From Helicobacter muridarum (lineage in GTDB: Bacteria; Campylobacterota; Campylobacteria; Campylobacterales; Helicobacteraceae): a stretch of 35,887 nt of DNA. The translations under genes and the position numbers were made by a program. This document shows positions 16,952 to 25,935 of this stretch, one piece after another; within the stretch, counting starts at the first letter, position 1, and every line of letters begins with the position of its first letter. The stretch is from contig NZ_JRPD02000021.1 in assembly GCF_000765805.2 (NCBI RefSeq), positions 1 through 35,887 of the forward strand, in the 5' to 3' direction. Below the pieces are notes generated by a model. That model worked only from the letters and a program-made list of their open reading frames with translations. It was not told where the DNA came from and searched no databases.

Positions 16952-17698
16952 ATGAGAATCTATACTGACTATAGTGCTAACATTAATAAGCTTTGGAATT
17001 ATCTTAGAACCATTACTCTGATTTTTTATTTGATATTAGCGATTGCAAATACTAGCTTTAGCAAGGATTCAAAGACTAGAGATGAAAGAGAGGAAAGGAT
17101 AGCCTGCATTATTGATTATAATAAAGATACATGTATAAAACTAATATCTAAGGGCTTGCAAAATGTAAACGAATGCAATGTTGAAAATGAATGTGGTATA
17201 TTGGCTATGATTTACTACCATGCAGGTAGAGATAATGAAGCTTTACCATATCTTACTAGGATTCGTGATGCAAGTGAACTAAGAAATTACAATCAGTTAG
17301 GAATGCTACAAAGACAAAATAAAGACTATGTTAATGCCAAGAAAAATTTCGAATTAGCTTGTCAAAAAGGCTATATAATGGGCTGCTTTAATCTAGGTGT
17401 GCTATATGAAAATGGATTGGGCGTTAAGAGGGATTATAATAGGGCTATTGAGCTATATGAGGATTCCTGTAATAGTAAAATTGGCATAGCTTGTTATGGT
17501 ATCGCCGTGCTATATTTCAATGGACAAGTAAACGTAAAGATAGATTCCAATATAAGCGGGAAAAAAGCTATGGAAAAGCTTATAGCGCAAAATAATATGG
17601 AACAAGCAAAGGTTTACTTCACAAAAGCATGTGAAATTGGATATGAGGACGCATGCGAATGGAGCAATAGACTTAAAAAACAATCCAACTCTAAATAG
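16952..17698 (+). CDS. Exported Sel1-like repeat (Hcp-like) cysteine-rich protein
   Basis: A 248-aa protein with an N-terminal hydrophobic export signal (TITLIFYLILAIANTSFS after a polar start of about 19 residues). The body is TPR/Sel1 repeats. The clearest repeat reads FELACQKGYIMGCFNLGVLY, and later ones carry C-x7-C pairs (SCNSKIGIAC, ACEIGYEDAC). In H. pylori Hcp proteins such pairs form one disulfide per repeat, and the proteins act outside the cytoplasm, some binding penicillins or host factors. There are only about three canonical repeats, and the N-terminal third is divergent. It follows ffh by 9 nt. Function unknown; export and repeat fold are well supported. Confidence 0.8.
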   Translation: MRIYTDYSANINKLWNYLRTITLIFYLILAIANTSFSKDSKTRDEREERIACIIDYNKDTCIKLISKGLQNVNECNVENECGILAMIYYHAGRDNEALPYLTRIRDASELRNYNQLGMLQRQNKDYVNAKKNFELACQKGYIMGCFNLGVLYENGLGVKRDYNRAIELYEDSCNSKIGIACYGIAVLYFNGQVNVKIDSNISGKKAMEKLIAQNNMEQAKVYFTKACEIGYEDACEWSNRLKKQSNSK

Positions 17699-17857
17699 TA
17701 AATTTATAGAATCCCAATATAAGACAACCAAAATAACTTAAGCAACATATATAATTAATAAAAGTGCTACCAAAGCAACCTTAAATGAATAAGAAGCAAA
17801 AAAGCCTTAAGGTATATATCTATTAAAGTTTATCTTTCAATACTAAATATTAAAAGA

Positions 17858-20560
17858 CTATTTATCAATCTTTAAATAACCCTCATCTGCAAGTAGCTGC
17901 GCAACTCGGGCAAATATAGGGGCAGCTGTCTGCCCTGCATAGTAGTCCTCACTAGCCTGCGAGCCGTATGCAACTACTCCAATAGTATAGGTCTTAGTTC
18001 CATCACTCGCATATCCAAAGAATGAACCATTATAAATTGTTTCGCCTCCTTCCTTTTCTCTTGCAGTTCCGGTTTTACCACCAATAATCAACCCTTCCAC
18101 ATCAGCATTCTTAGCTGTCCCCTCTCTTACAACGCGCTGCAAAAGATTCTGCATAAAATTGGCAGTCTGCTCGCTAATAACTTGTCTTGGTTCCTCAAGG
18201 CTAGGATATAGAATCTTATCATTAGGAGATATGAAATACTTTGTTATATGCGGAGAAACTAGAAATCCGCCATTATTAAAAACCGCATATCCACGCAACA
18301 ACTGCATAAAACTCATTCGCAAACCATATCCATAGCTAGCCGCGCCCTTCTCTACTTCACGACTCAAAATATTAGCCTTTGGCAATAAACCTGTAGCTTC
18401 GTTAGCTATATCTACGCCTGTAGCTTGTCCAACTCCAAAGGTCTCAAATAACTCTCGCATTTGAGCTCCACTTAGGTTTTTTGTAAGCTTTGTCATACCT
18501 ATATTGCTTGACTTGATTAGTATATATTCCGGGGTTGCAGACTTTAATGGAGTAGAATCGCGTATAGTAAAAGTTCTTAGCTTGTAGATTCCATCGTTTA
18601 AATCAATCCTTTCTGATAGATTGATCTTTTTATTATCAATAAGATATGAAAATACTAGTGGCTTTATAGTGCTACCTGGTTCGAAAGAACGCTCTGCAGC
18701 TGCAACTCTCATAGCAGTAGTAATATTCTTGCTACGTTGCCCTCTATTTGGATTAAATGTAGATGACGATGCAAGTGCTAGAATTTCACCTGTGCTAGGA
18801 TCCATAATCCCAGCTACAATCTGCTGCGTCTTATATTGTTTATTTGCTACCTCTACAATGCTCTGAAGCTTAGCTTGAAAAGAAAGGGGTATAGTTAACT
18901 TGATATTAAATCCATCTTCTCTTTCATTACTTTGAGAATTATTGTTTAAAATAATATTCCCGCTTCTATCAGCTAGCCCTGTTACTCTGCCATCTCGCTT
19001 TGGAGATAAAATTCCGTCTCGATATTTTTCTATCCCAGATTGTGCCACAAATCGCAACTTATCGTCAAAAAGCCTACCATCAATAGTTCTTTTGGTATAA
19101 TTAGTAAATCCAAGTAAAGGTTGCATAAGCTCATTAAAGGGATATTCGCGTTCAACCTGACTAACAGTTATATCAAGTCCACGTTCAACTCTTGTAACCG
19201 CACCATCTCTTACATCTGAATTGTAAGTGAAAATCGGAGTATAACACTCCTTAGATAGATCTATACTTTTATTCTTATAATCAACAAGTGCTATGTTCAG
19301 CTCTTGCATTGCTTGAGACTGGGGAATATTGCCTTGCTCTAGATTATCCAATGTGCGCAAGATTCTAGAGTCTAATGCGCTTTCTCTTTTTTTCTGTCGA
19401 ACAACTTGAGCATGTGCTATCATTGTTTGGATTTCAGAATCATTAATACTACTCTTATTAATATAGCTAAAAGTGCATTTCTTATATACGCTTAGCATAG
19501 ATAACTTTTGATTCAGTATTCTAAGATTTGCAGCAACAAGAGAATTAGCATTGCTTGTAAGAACCACATTTCCACCTTTTGATAGAGAAAAGCGGATAGA
19601 ATTACTATTTAAATTTGCATATAGATTCACAAGGCTAATTAAAAGTTCTTTCTTTTCTTCATAAATAGATGGTGCATAAATTGCTATTTTGTAAAGTTTA
19701 TGGCTTGAAGCAACAATATAATCATCAAGGCTTGAGATTTGCCCTCTCATAGCAATGTCTATATCCGTTTTAGCAGACCATGGATAATCCCTAGATTTTT
19801 TATTGTATGGCTCCATGGCTGGAGGCTGAAATATAATCTTTGCATACACAGCGAATAAGAATACAGTAAAAGATAGTATAAAAACCCCTAAAACAATAAA
19901 AAGTCGTCCTGCCTTAAAAGATTCTGCTATCTCGCTTACTTGATCTTGATTTGTATAATCTTGTTTAATTATATTAATTTGTTGTTTCTTTTTGCTATCT
20001 TTAGTATGTTTTTTAAAGTTTGGGCTAAACTGATAATTTTCTTGAATATTATCAAGCATAATAGAATCTATACTATCACTTTGTGAAATATTTTGTCCAG
20101 CATTACTTACACGTTTTAGAGGTATCTTACCTTCATTTTGTTGTGCATGTAGATTAAGCGATATATTAGAATCAGATACATTGTTTGTAGACAAGCTAGT
20201 AGAAATAGATGAGGTGCTGCTTTTATTGACAACTCGCCTTATAGAATTATTACTTTGATTATTATCAGCCATTGCGAATTTAGGGCTCTGACTAGAATTA
20301 GATTGTATAGAGTTAGCCATAAAGGCTAATTTCTTTTGAATATTAGATTCCAACTCATCGCTACTTTTATACGAGCTACTTGTAACGCTTCGAGTTTGAT
20401 TATGATTAAGTGGAGAACTTAAAGAAGAATCATTTCTTAATGAAAAAATTCCTTTAGAAAAACTATCTGAAGAAGATTTTTTTTCATTGGAAAGTTTCTT
20501 GGAGTCCGCCACATTAGGTCTATTAACAGACTCCCTATCGTTAATGTCGCGTCCTTGCAT
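17858..20560 (-). CDS. ftsI: Penicillin-binding protein, FtsI/PBP2 class, with long Ser/Asn-rich cytoplasmic N-terminus
   Basis: Class B PBP: a septal peptidoglycan transpeptidase partnered with FtsW. There is one transmembrane helix (about 219-240, LFIVLGVFILSFTVFLFAVY), then a dimerisation domain, then the transpeptidase domain with Ser630 in STIK (630-633), SSN (684-686) and KTG (829-831). All catalytic motifs are intact. At 900 aa it far exceeds the usual size of about 600. The excess is a cytoplasmic N-terminus of about 215 residues rich in Ser, Asn, Gln and Lys, predicted disordered. No SD is seen before the first ATG, and no better internal start exists. It is the last gene of flgB-flgC-fliE-ftsI, as in H. 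pylori (HP1556-HP1559). Confidence 0.93.
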   Translation of the reverse strand: MQGRDINDRESVNRPNVADSKKLSNEKKSSSDSFSKGIFSLRNDSSLSSPLNHNQTRSVTSSSYKSSDELESNIQKKLAFMANSIQSNSSQSPKFAMADNNQSNNSIRRVVNKSSTSSISTSLSTNNVSDSNISLNLHAQQNEGKIPLKRVSNAGQNISQSDSIDSIMLDNIQENYQFSPNFKKHTKDSKKKQQINIIKQDYTNQDQVSEIAESFKAGRLFIVLGVFILSFTVFLFAVYAKIIFQPPAMEPYNKKSRDYPWSAKTDIDIAMRGQISSLDDYIVASSHKLYKIAIYAPSIYEEKKELLISLVNLYANLNSNSIRFSLSKGGNVVLTSNANSLVAANLRILNQKLSMLSVYKKCTFSYINKSSINDSEIQTMIAHAQVVRQKKRESALDSRILRTLDNLEQGNIPQSQAMQELNIALVDYKNKSIDLSKECYTPIFTYNSDVRDGAVTRVERGLDITVSQVEREYPFNELMQPLLGFTNYTKRTIDGRLFDDKLRFVAQSGIEKYRDGILSPKRDGRVTGLADRSGNIILNNNSQSNEREDGFNIKLTIPLSFQAKLQSIVEVANKQYKTQQIVAGIMDPSTGEILALASSSTFNPNRGQRSKNITTAMRVAAAERSFEPGSTIKPLVFSYLIDNKKINLSERIDLNDGIYKLRTFTIRDSTPLKSATPEYILIKSSNIGMTKLTKNLSGAQMRELFETFGVGQATGVDIANEATGLLPKANILSREVEKGAASYGYGLRMSFMQLLRGYAVFNNGGFLVSPHITKYFISPNDKILYPSLEEPRQVISEQTANFMQNLLQRVVREGTAKNADVEGLIIGGKTGTAREKEGGETIYNGSFFGYASDGTKTYTIGVVAYGSQASEDYYAGQTAAPIFARVAQLLADEGYLKIDK

Positions 20561-20587
20561 AAAGATAATTACAAAATGAAGTTATAG

Positions 20588-20887
20588 CTATACTTGTGTT
20601 CTTAGAATCTCTTTGTATGCACTAATTGCTTTATTTCGTACTTCTAACATTAATTTCATGCTAGTTTCAGCCTTACCTATTGTAATAGCTGCTTGATGCA
20701 AGTCCTTTACCTGCCCGCTTGCCATATCAGCTAACGCTTTATCAGATTCCTCTTGAGATGCGTTTAACTCATCTAGGGATTTCTTAAGTAGTGAAGAAAA
20801 ATCTCCCTGTTTTCCCTTAACTTCATTAACATCTGTTAGAGAAATATTACTAAGCCCAGCAGATTGAATTGGTGTAACTTGTGCCAT
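20588..20887 (-). CDS. fliE: Flagellar hook-basal body protein FliE
   Basis: Joins the MS ring to the proximal rod. It is 99 aa and begins MAQVTPIQSAGLSN. The conserved C-terminal block is DLHQAAITIGKAETSMKLML followed by VRNKAISAYKEILRTQV, diagnostic of FliE. AAGGAG lies 6 nt before the ATG. It sits 74 nt after flgC and 27 nt before ftsI and belongs to the sigma54-driven rod operon. Confidence 0.95.
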   Translation of the reverse strand: MAQVTPIQSAGLSNISLTDVNEVKGKQGDFSSLLKKSLDELNASQEESDKALADMASGQVKDLHQAAITIGKAETSMKLMLEVRNKAISAYKEILRTQV

Positions 20888-20961
20888 GTATTTCTCCTTG
20901 TATTAATATCTCCTGATTATACAATATATTTCATATTTTTTAGTTACTTTTAACATTATAA

Positions 20962-21453
20962 CTAAGCTTGAAACATAGTAATCGCTGTATTTGCCATATT
21001 CTTAGCACTTTGAAACGCGGCAACATTAGCTTGATAAGCTCTAGTTGCTTCTACTAAATCGGCCATTTCAACCACAGGATTAACATTTGGATATGCAACA
21101 TAACCTTGTGCATTTGCATCAGGGTGAGTAGGATCATATTTCATAAGCGGCTTATTATCATCTCGCACAATCTTATCAATATATACACCTGTAATGCTTG
21201 GAACAGGCTTGATACCATAAATCCCTTCTTGCAATGGATCCTTATACTCAAGCAAGTTATTATCCTTTGCTAACTTCTTATTTAGCTCCTTATTAAAATC
21301 AAAAGAGCGAAAAACAACCTCTTGCCTTCTATATGGTCCACCCTCATCTGTGCGGGTAGTATTTGCATTAGCTATATTTGCAGAAACTACATTAACGCGC
21401 ACTCTTTGTGCCGATAATCCATATCCACTAATATCAAATGTACTTAAAAACAT
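20962..21453 (-). CDS. flgC: Flagellar proximal rod protein FlgC
   Basis: Proximal rod subunit, 163 aa. The N-terminus (FDISGYGLSAQRVRVNVVSA, then NIANANTTRT) has the rod-protein helix and the ANxxT loop. The C-terminus (NPVVEMADLVEATRAYQANV, then AAFQSAKNMANTAI) is the classic rod/hook coiled-coil segment. It lies 38 nt downstream of flgB on the minus strand. Confidence 0.96.
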   Translation of the reverse strand: MFLSTFDISGYGLSAQRVRVNVVSANIANANTTRTDEGGPYRRQEVVFRSFDFNKELNKKLAKDNNLLEYKDPLQEGIYGIKPVPSITGVYIDKIVRDDNKPLMKYDPTHPDANAQGYVAYPNVNPVVEMADLVEATRAYQANVAAFQSAKNMANTAITMFQA

Positions 21454-21491
21454 TGTTTATCCTTTACTAGTTACGCTATCAATTTTATTTA

Positions 21492-21950
21492 CTATAAATT
21501 CTTACCAGCATCTAAGGCATAAGCAAAAATACCTTTATGCTTCTTCAATGCCGCAGTGAGAGATTGATACATTACGGAATTCTTACCTAATTCAGTAGTT
21601 TCCACATCTAAATCCACACTATTGCCGTCATTTCTAGCTAAATGTCCATCTCTAAAAAACATAGAGCCCGTCAATCTATCAGGATGCAGCCCAGAAATAT
21701 GCTGTGGCATAGTCCTAGTTAATTCTAAATCTTGTATAGAAGATTTAGAATTAAAAATTTTTGCTGCTTTATTGGCTAACATATCCTCAAAATGAACATC
21801 CTTAGGTCTATAATAAGGAGTGTCTACATTTGCTATATTACTAGAGATCAAATCCTGCCTTAAAGACCTATAATCAAGTGCGCTATACACAAGATTATAA
21901 GCCCTAGAAGTTTCAAATGAAGTGCCGAAAGTTTTTGATAAACTATTCAT
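21492..21950 (-). CDS. flgB: Flagellar proximal rod protein FlgB
   Basis: Proximal rod subunit, 152 aa. DYRSLRQDLISSNIANVDTP is the conserved N-terminal rod motif, followed by YYRPKDVHFEDML. The C-terminal part (TTELGKNSVMYQSLTAALKK) matches FlgB. An SD (AAGGAG) precedes the ATG. First gene of the rod operon, directly behind a well-formed sigma54 promoter. Confidence 0.96.
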   Translation of the reverse strand: MNSLSKTFGTSFETSRAYNLVYSALDYRSLRQDLISSNIANVDTPYYRPKDVHFEDMLANKAAKIFNSKSSIQDLELTRTMPQHISGLHPDRLTGSMFFRDGHLARNDGNSVDLDVETTELGKNSVMYQSLTAALKKHKGIFAYALDAGKNL

Positions 21951-21988
21951 AATATTCTCCTTAATAGCTAGTATTCCTAATATAACTG

Positions 21989-22006
21989 AAGCAAAACCAA
22001 TTCCAA
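21989..22006 (-). promoter_or_regulatory. Sigma54 (RpoN) promoter of flgB-flgC-fliE-ftsI
   Basis: Read on the minus strand, TTGGAA (22001-22006) and TTGCTT (21989-21994) stand with the invariant GG and GC exactly 10 nt apart, matching the Campylobacterota RpoN consensus. It lies about 39 nt before the flgB start. This predicts control by the FlgS/FlgR system with the middle flagellar genes. Confidence 0.85.
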
Positions 22007-22060
22007 GTTTCTATCATTTGGTATTCTACAATTGCTTTATAAATGCAATCAAGCTGAAAA

Positions 22061-23047
22061 TTACTCTGCATATATAAGATGCAGCCATGCTAAGATATCC
22101 TCTAAAATCTCATGTTTATTTATCTCATTGAGTATCTCATGTCTTGCGTGCTTAAATAGCTTTAATGTAATATTATTATACCCTTGCATAGATAATATAT
22201 TTTTTGCCTTTTCTACGCCCTCTCCAAAATTACCACAAGGATCCATATCTCCGCTAACAAATAAAATAGGCATTTTCTGAGATATATCATCAGCGTGCTG
22301 TGTAATTGTATAAATATCCCTTAAAGCTATAAACAAATTTAAAAAACTTTGCAATGAAAAAATAAAGCTACATTTTGAATCTGTTATATAGGATTGCACA
22401 ACAGAAGAATCTGAACAAAGCCACTCAAATCCTGTGTTTTGATGATCTTTTACATGAATCTTCTTAAGTAGCTTAGCATTAAAGCCACCAAATGAAAGCT
22501 TATTTAGAAGTTTTGATCCCCTATCTTGGAGATTTAGGGATTGCAATTTCTTAGTAAGCAAAATTGCCACATTAATGAGTGGATTTGGCGCAGGCGTCCC
22601 ACTTAGAATCAAAGCATCAATAGTTTTTGAATACTTAAATAAATAAAGCCTAGCGATAATTGAACCCATAGAATGACCTAAAAGAGTGATTTTTGCATTA
22701 TAGAATCTAGAGTGCAATTCTTGATTGAGAATGTATAAATCTTTAACTGCTTGATTGATTCCATCTTTCCCCATTTCACCCCAATATATTTCGTTATCGC
22801 TATGGAAGTCTTTGGGTTGCTTACTTATACTCTCTCCATGTCCCCTATGATCGCTTATTGCAACAATAAAACCCCGTTCTGCTAGAAATGCTCCCACCCA
22901 TTCATATCTGCCTTTATGCTCTACCATGCCATGTGCAATGTGAATGATATGAGATGATTGTTGCAATGGTTGATATAAATCCCAAAATATAGAACCAAAA
23001 TCAGAATCTAGGGCAATATTACGAGTTATTTTTACTTGTTTATCCAT
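22061..23047 (-). CDS. Alpha/beta hydrolase, monoacylglycerol lipase/lysophospholipase type
   Basis: Serine hydrolase of the Hydrolase_4 (S33-like) group, 328 aa, cytoplasmic (no signal peptide). The N-terminal block HIAHGMVEHKGRYEWVGAFL is typical of monoglyceride lipases and PldB-like lysophospholipases. The nucleophile is Ser126 in GHSMG, the acid is Asp267 or Asp269 in LFVSGDMDP, and the base is His303 in KHARHEIL, so the triad is complete. The oxyanion region HGMVEH follows the first core strand. The natural lipid or ester is unknown. The gene stands alone, divergent from coaE. Confidence 0.85.
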   Translation of the reverse strand: MDKQVKITRNIALDSDFGSIFWDLYQPLQQSSHIIHIAHGMVEHKGRYEWVGAFLAERGFIVAISDHRGHGESISKQPKDFHSDNEIYWGEMGKDGINQAVKDLYILNQELHSRFYNAKITLLGHSMGSIIARLYLFKYSKTIDALILSGTPAPNPLINVAILLTKKLQSLNLQDRGSKLLNKLSFGGFNAKLLKKIHVKDHQNTGFEWLCSDSSVVQSYITDSKCSFIFSLQSFLNLFIALRDIYTITQHADDISQKMPILFVSGDMDPCGNFGEGVEKAKNILSMQGYNNITLKLFKHARHEILNEINKHEILEDILAWLHLIYAE

Positions 23048-23272
23048 TTATTTTCCAAATATTAATGAAGTATTAAATTTTGATGTCTTAACAAATAAAG
23101 AGTTTATATACATGCAAAATTGATAGATTATCATACTAAATTTTTGTTAAGCAGGTTTGTTCATAAAAGTAATAAAAGTTTAGATTTAATTACTTAATGA
23201 TAAAATTAATAATAATTATGCTGCATGGATACTAATAATCTAGCATTATAGTAATTTCCAATAAGGAATATT

Positions 23273-23881
23273 ATGCAATATGCAAATATATTAACAGGCG
23301 GGATAGGCTGCGGAAAAAGCACAGTGGCTAAACTTTTGGAGCTGCATGGATTTCAAATTATTGATGCTGATATAATTTCGCGCGAGGCTATGAATGAAAA
23401 AAAGGATTGCATAATACAATCCTTTGGTGATGAGATTATAGAATCAAATGAAAAATCAGATGAAATAATAATCAATAGGACTAAGTTGGGGCAAATTATC
23501 TTTAATGACAAAAATAAAAAAACACTACTAGAAGATATTTTACATCCGCTTATACAATCTAAAATTCTTTATCAATGCAACAAGATAGAATCTAAAAAAG
23601 TTCCTTATTTTGTTGAGATTCCATTGTATTTTGAAAGTAGGTTTGAATACAAGGCTAGATATGTAATTTGCGTATATACAACAAGAGAAAATCAAATCCA
23701 AAGAGTTCAACAAAGAAATAATTTATGCTTGGAAGAGGCAATAAAGCGGGTAGATTCTCAAATTGATATTGAGATTAAGAAAAAAAAGAGTGATTTTATT
23801 ATTGAAAATCTTAGTGATTTAAAATCATTACAAAAAAATATAGAATCATTCCTGCAAAGCTTCCTGCCATTATTTTCATAA
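23273..23881 (+). CDS. coaE: Dephospho-CoA kinase
   Basis: Phosphorylates the 3'-OH of dephospho-CoA, the last step of CoA synthesis. The P-loop is TGGIGCGKSTVAKLL near the N-terminus, followed by the substrate motif IIDADIISREAM. EIPLYFESRF lies mid-protein, and QRNNLCLEEAIKRVDSQI is the lid region. 202 aa is normal. AAGGA precedes the ATG at 7 nt spacing. It is convergent with the membrane-protein gene at 23924, with a 42-bp gap. Confidence 0.93.
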   Translation: MQYANILTGGIGCGKSTVAKLLELHGFQIIDADIISREAMNEKKDCIIQSFGDEIIESNEKSDEIIINRTKLGQIIFNDKNKKTLLEDILHPLIQSKILYQCNKIESKKVPYFVEIPLYFESRFEYKARYVICVYTTRENQIQRVQQRNNLCLEEAIKRVDSQIDIEIKKKKSDFIIENLSDLKSLQKNIESFLQSFLPLFS

Positions 23882-23923
23882 GTATAAACTAAGTTTTAGT
23901 GTATAGATTAAAGAGATTAATGT

Positions 23924-24427
23924 TTATTTGGTTTTTGAACACATGATAAAAACTCGCATAAAAAATGTTGCAAATAAAGTAATACAAAGCAGCTGCATCA
24001 CAAGTTCTATTTGGTTCATTATAGAATTAGATTCTGGTGTCGCTACAATCACTGGATCGCCATTAAATATCTTAGAGACTTCTGGCAAATAAAAGAAACA
24101 CAAAAGCAACATTAATATAACATTTAGAATGTTTAGAATCCAAACAAAGAATGTGCTTTTTCTAAATCTAAAACTAAGCGTCTCATAGACTAATATTATT
24201 ATCGAGCTAAATAGCAATATATAGTAAAGATTATCCCAAATCGTGCTCATAATAATACCTTGGTCATATCTAGTAATGAGCGTATCTGTATAGGCATTTG
24301 CTCGAAAAATAGAATCTAAATCGAAGATATAAGCCTCCAATAATACACAAATAAGTAATGCTCCAAGACTTACAGCAACAAATAAGAGATATATGCCAGC
24401 AACAATCCTAGACAATTCGAACTTCAT
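23924..24427 (-). CDS. Inner-membrane protein with four helices (DUF4149-like)
   Basis: A 167-aa protein with four hydrophobic segments (about 7-30, 66-83, 93-113 and 140-160) and few charged residues between them. The first helix with its SLGALLICVLLEAYIF edge resembles DUF4149/TMEM205-type proteins found in Campylobacterota, but I cannot confirm the family. Its ATG overlaps the stop of the upstream DUF493 gene (TAATG), so translation is coupled. Function unknown. Confidence 0.6.
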   Translation of the reverse strand: MKFELSRIVAGIYLLFVAVSLGALLICVLLEAYIFDLDSIFRANAYTDTLITRYDQGIIMSTIWDNLYYILLFSSIIILVYETLSFRFRKSTFFVWILNILNVILMLLLCFFYLPEVSKIFNGDPVIVATPESNSIMNQIELVMQLLCITLFATFFMRVFIMCSKTK

Positions 24428-24705
24428 TATATCACCATAATAATGCCACTTTGATTAACTAAGCCATCAAAGTAACCAATCCTCTCTTCATCAGAATGCA
24501 CACGTATTTGGCAATTAATTGCAACATATTTATTGTGGCTAGAAAAATTATGAGTAGGAGATATTACCGCTCCATCTCCTAGCACATGCTCAATAGCTTC
24601 TAGCACGGCTTCCTTTTGTATACCAATAATGCGATAACTCCACATGCAAGGATATTCTATATTGGGCTTTATATCTGGCATTGAACTAACATCACTATGT
24701 TGCAT
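24427..24705 (-). CDS. DUF493 (HP0495/YbeD-like) family protein
   Basis: A 92-aa soluble protein. The segment IEYPCMWSYRIIGIQKEAVL and the later YVAINCQIRVHSDEERIGYF match the ferredoxin-like DUF493 family, of which HP0495 of H. pylori and YbeD of E. coli are known structures. The role is unknown; an ACT-like regulatory function has been suggested for the fold. It overlaps the next gene by one base, so the two form a unit. Confidence 0.8.
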   Translation of the reverse strand: MQHSDVSSMPDIKPNIEYPCMWSYRIIGIQKEAVLEAIEHVLGDGAVISPTHNFSSHNKYVAINCQIRVHSDEERIGYFDGLVNQSGIIMVI

Positions 24706-24845
24706 TACATTCCCCTATTAATGTGGTGATTGTTAGATATTGTAGCATGTTTTGAGATTCTTTCATTATAAGAGCTTGACTACCTCATCATATATAAAAA
24801 CAGTCATAGAAACATGCTTTTCTCTAAAAAATAAACAAAAGACTC

Positions 24846-24880
24846 TATAATTAATCCTCATAATTCATAATAAGGATTAA
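24846..24880 (+). promoter_or_regulatory. purS promoter -10 and an inverted repeat covering the ribosome binding site
   Basis: TATAAT at 24846-24851 is followed at once by TTAATCCT (24851-24858). The perfect inverse AGGATTAA (24873-24880) contains the purS SD (AAGGA), 2 nt before the ATG at 24883. In RNA, an 8-bp stem with a 14-nt loop would bury the SD; in DNA it could be an operator at about +1 to +25. Either reading predicts control of purSQ. Confidence 0.5.
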
Positions 24881-24882
24881 AT

Positions 24883-25155
24883 ATGCAGTTTAAAGCTGAA
24901 ATAGAGATTGCAACTAGGAATGGCGTCCTTAATCCAGAATCTAAAGCCATATTGCAAGCCCTACAATCACACAACTTCGCTATATCAAAGCTTAGTATGA
25001 ACAAGAAGTTTTATTTATCTTTAGAATCAGATTCTAAAGAAAATGCAATGAAAACATTACAAGAAGCTTGTGAAGAGTTCTTGGCAAATCCAATTATCCA
25101 AGATTACATCATACATATAGAATCTATCACAGATTCTGATACAGTTTCAAACTAA
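24883..25155 (+). CDS. purS: Phosphoribosylformylglycinamidine synthase subunit PurS
   Basis: Small structural subunit of the three-part FGAM synthase (PurS-PurQ-PurL). At 90 aa it has the PurS pattern: FKAEIEIATRNGVLNPESKA, then ILQALQSHNF and a C-terminal half matching the EAxxxLLANPVIEDYxIE block (here EEFLANPIIQDYIIHIES). It is followed by purQ after 9 nt. purL is not in the window. Confidence 0.93.
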   Translation: MQFKAEIEIATRNGVLNPESKAILQALQSHNFAISKLSMNKKFYLSLESDSKENAMKTLQEACEEFLANPIIQDYIIHIESITDSDTVSN

Positions 25156-25164
25156 GGAGTGTCT

Positions 25165-25845
25165 ATGGTAGCAATACTTATCTTCCCTGGCACAAACTGC
25201 CATGAAGATCTAGCATATATATACCAATATCTTGGCTATGAAACCTGCTTTATATGGCATACGCAAGAATCCTTACCAAGTGAAACAAGGTTGGCTGTGC
25301 TTGCTGGAGGATTTAGCTATGGGGATTATCTTAGATGCGGAGCAATTGCTGCAGCTTCTACTAGCATTAAGGCTCTCAAGAAATATAGCGAGCATGGAGG
25401 ACGTATACTTGGAATCTGCAACGGATTTCAGATTCTATGTGAAGCAAATATGTTACCCGGTGTGCTTATGAGAAATACAACATTAAAATTTATCGCCAAA
25501 AATGCCATGTTAGAAGTAGTCAATACAAACAATGCAATGCTTAGAAATCACACAAAAGGACAGCAAATAAGAATCCCAATAGCACACGCAGAGGGAAATT
25601 ATCAAGTAGATTCAAATACATTAGAATCTCTATATGCAAATGAACAAGTCTTATTATCTTATTCAAATGATATAAATGGTAGTATTGATAGAATAGCTGG
25701 GATATGCAATAAAGATAAAAATATTTATGCCATGATGCCACACCCAGAACGTGCTGTAAACTTCAAGTCCATAAATGTAGATACCAATGACAATTCAGCC
25801 GAAAACATTGTAGGTATAGAACTGCTAAAAACATTATATAATTAA
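25165..25845 (+). CDS. purQ: Phosphoribosylformylglycinamidine synthase, glutaminase subunit PurQ
   Basis: Class I glutamine amidotransferase that supplies ammonia to PurL. FPGTNCHEDL is at the N-terminus. The nucleophile Cys lies in ILGICNGFQIL, and the His/Glu pair in MMPHPERAV. GGFSYGDYLRCGAIAA is PurQ-specific. The start is the ATG at 25165, because AAGGAG lies 5 nt upstream; the GTG at 25159 overlaps that SD. 226 aa is normal. It is co-transcribed with purS. Confidence 0.95.
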   Translation: MVAILIFPGTNCHEDLAYIYQYLGYETCFIWHTQESLPSETRLAVLAGGFSYGDYLRCGAIAAASTSIKALKKYSEHGGRILGICNGFQILCEANMLPGVLMRNTTLKFIAKNAMLEVVNTNNAMLRNHTKGQQIRIPIAHAEGNYQVDSNTLESLYANEQVLLSYSNDINGSIDRIAGICNKDKNIYAMMPHPERAVNFKSINVDTNDNSAENIVGIELLKTLYN

Positions 25846-25935
25846 TGTTTAGGGCTTAAATTTGCATAAGTTGCAAATATAGGCATATCTTTTGCTTAAT
25901 ATTTTGGATTAATTAGGGGACAAAAGGATATAACG

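Noticed and set aside
17778-17813. ACCTTAA/TTAAGGT hairpin between the convergent Sel1 and ftsI genes as a terminator
   Set aside because: Seven AT-rich pairs with a 22-nt loop and no clear T-run; too weak to call.
23884-23905. ACTAA-GTT-TTAGT hairpin between coaE and the membrane-protein gene as a bidirectional terminator
   Set aside because: Five-bp AT-rich stem without a T-run.
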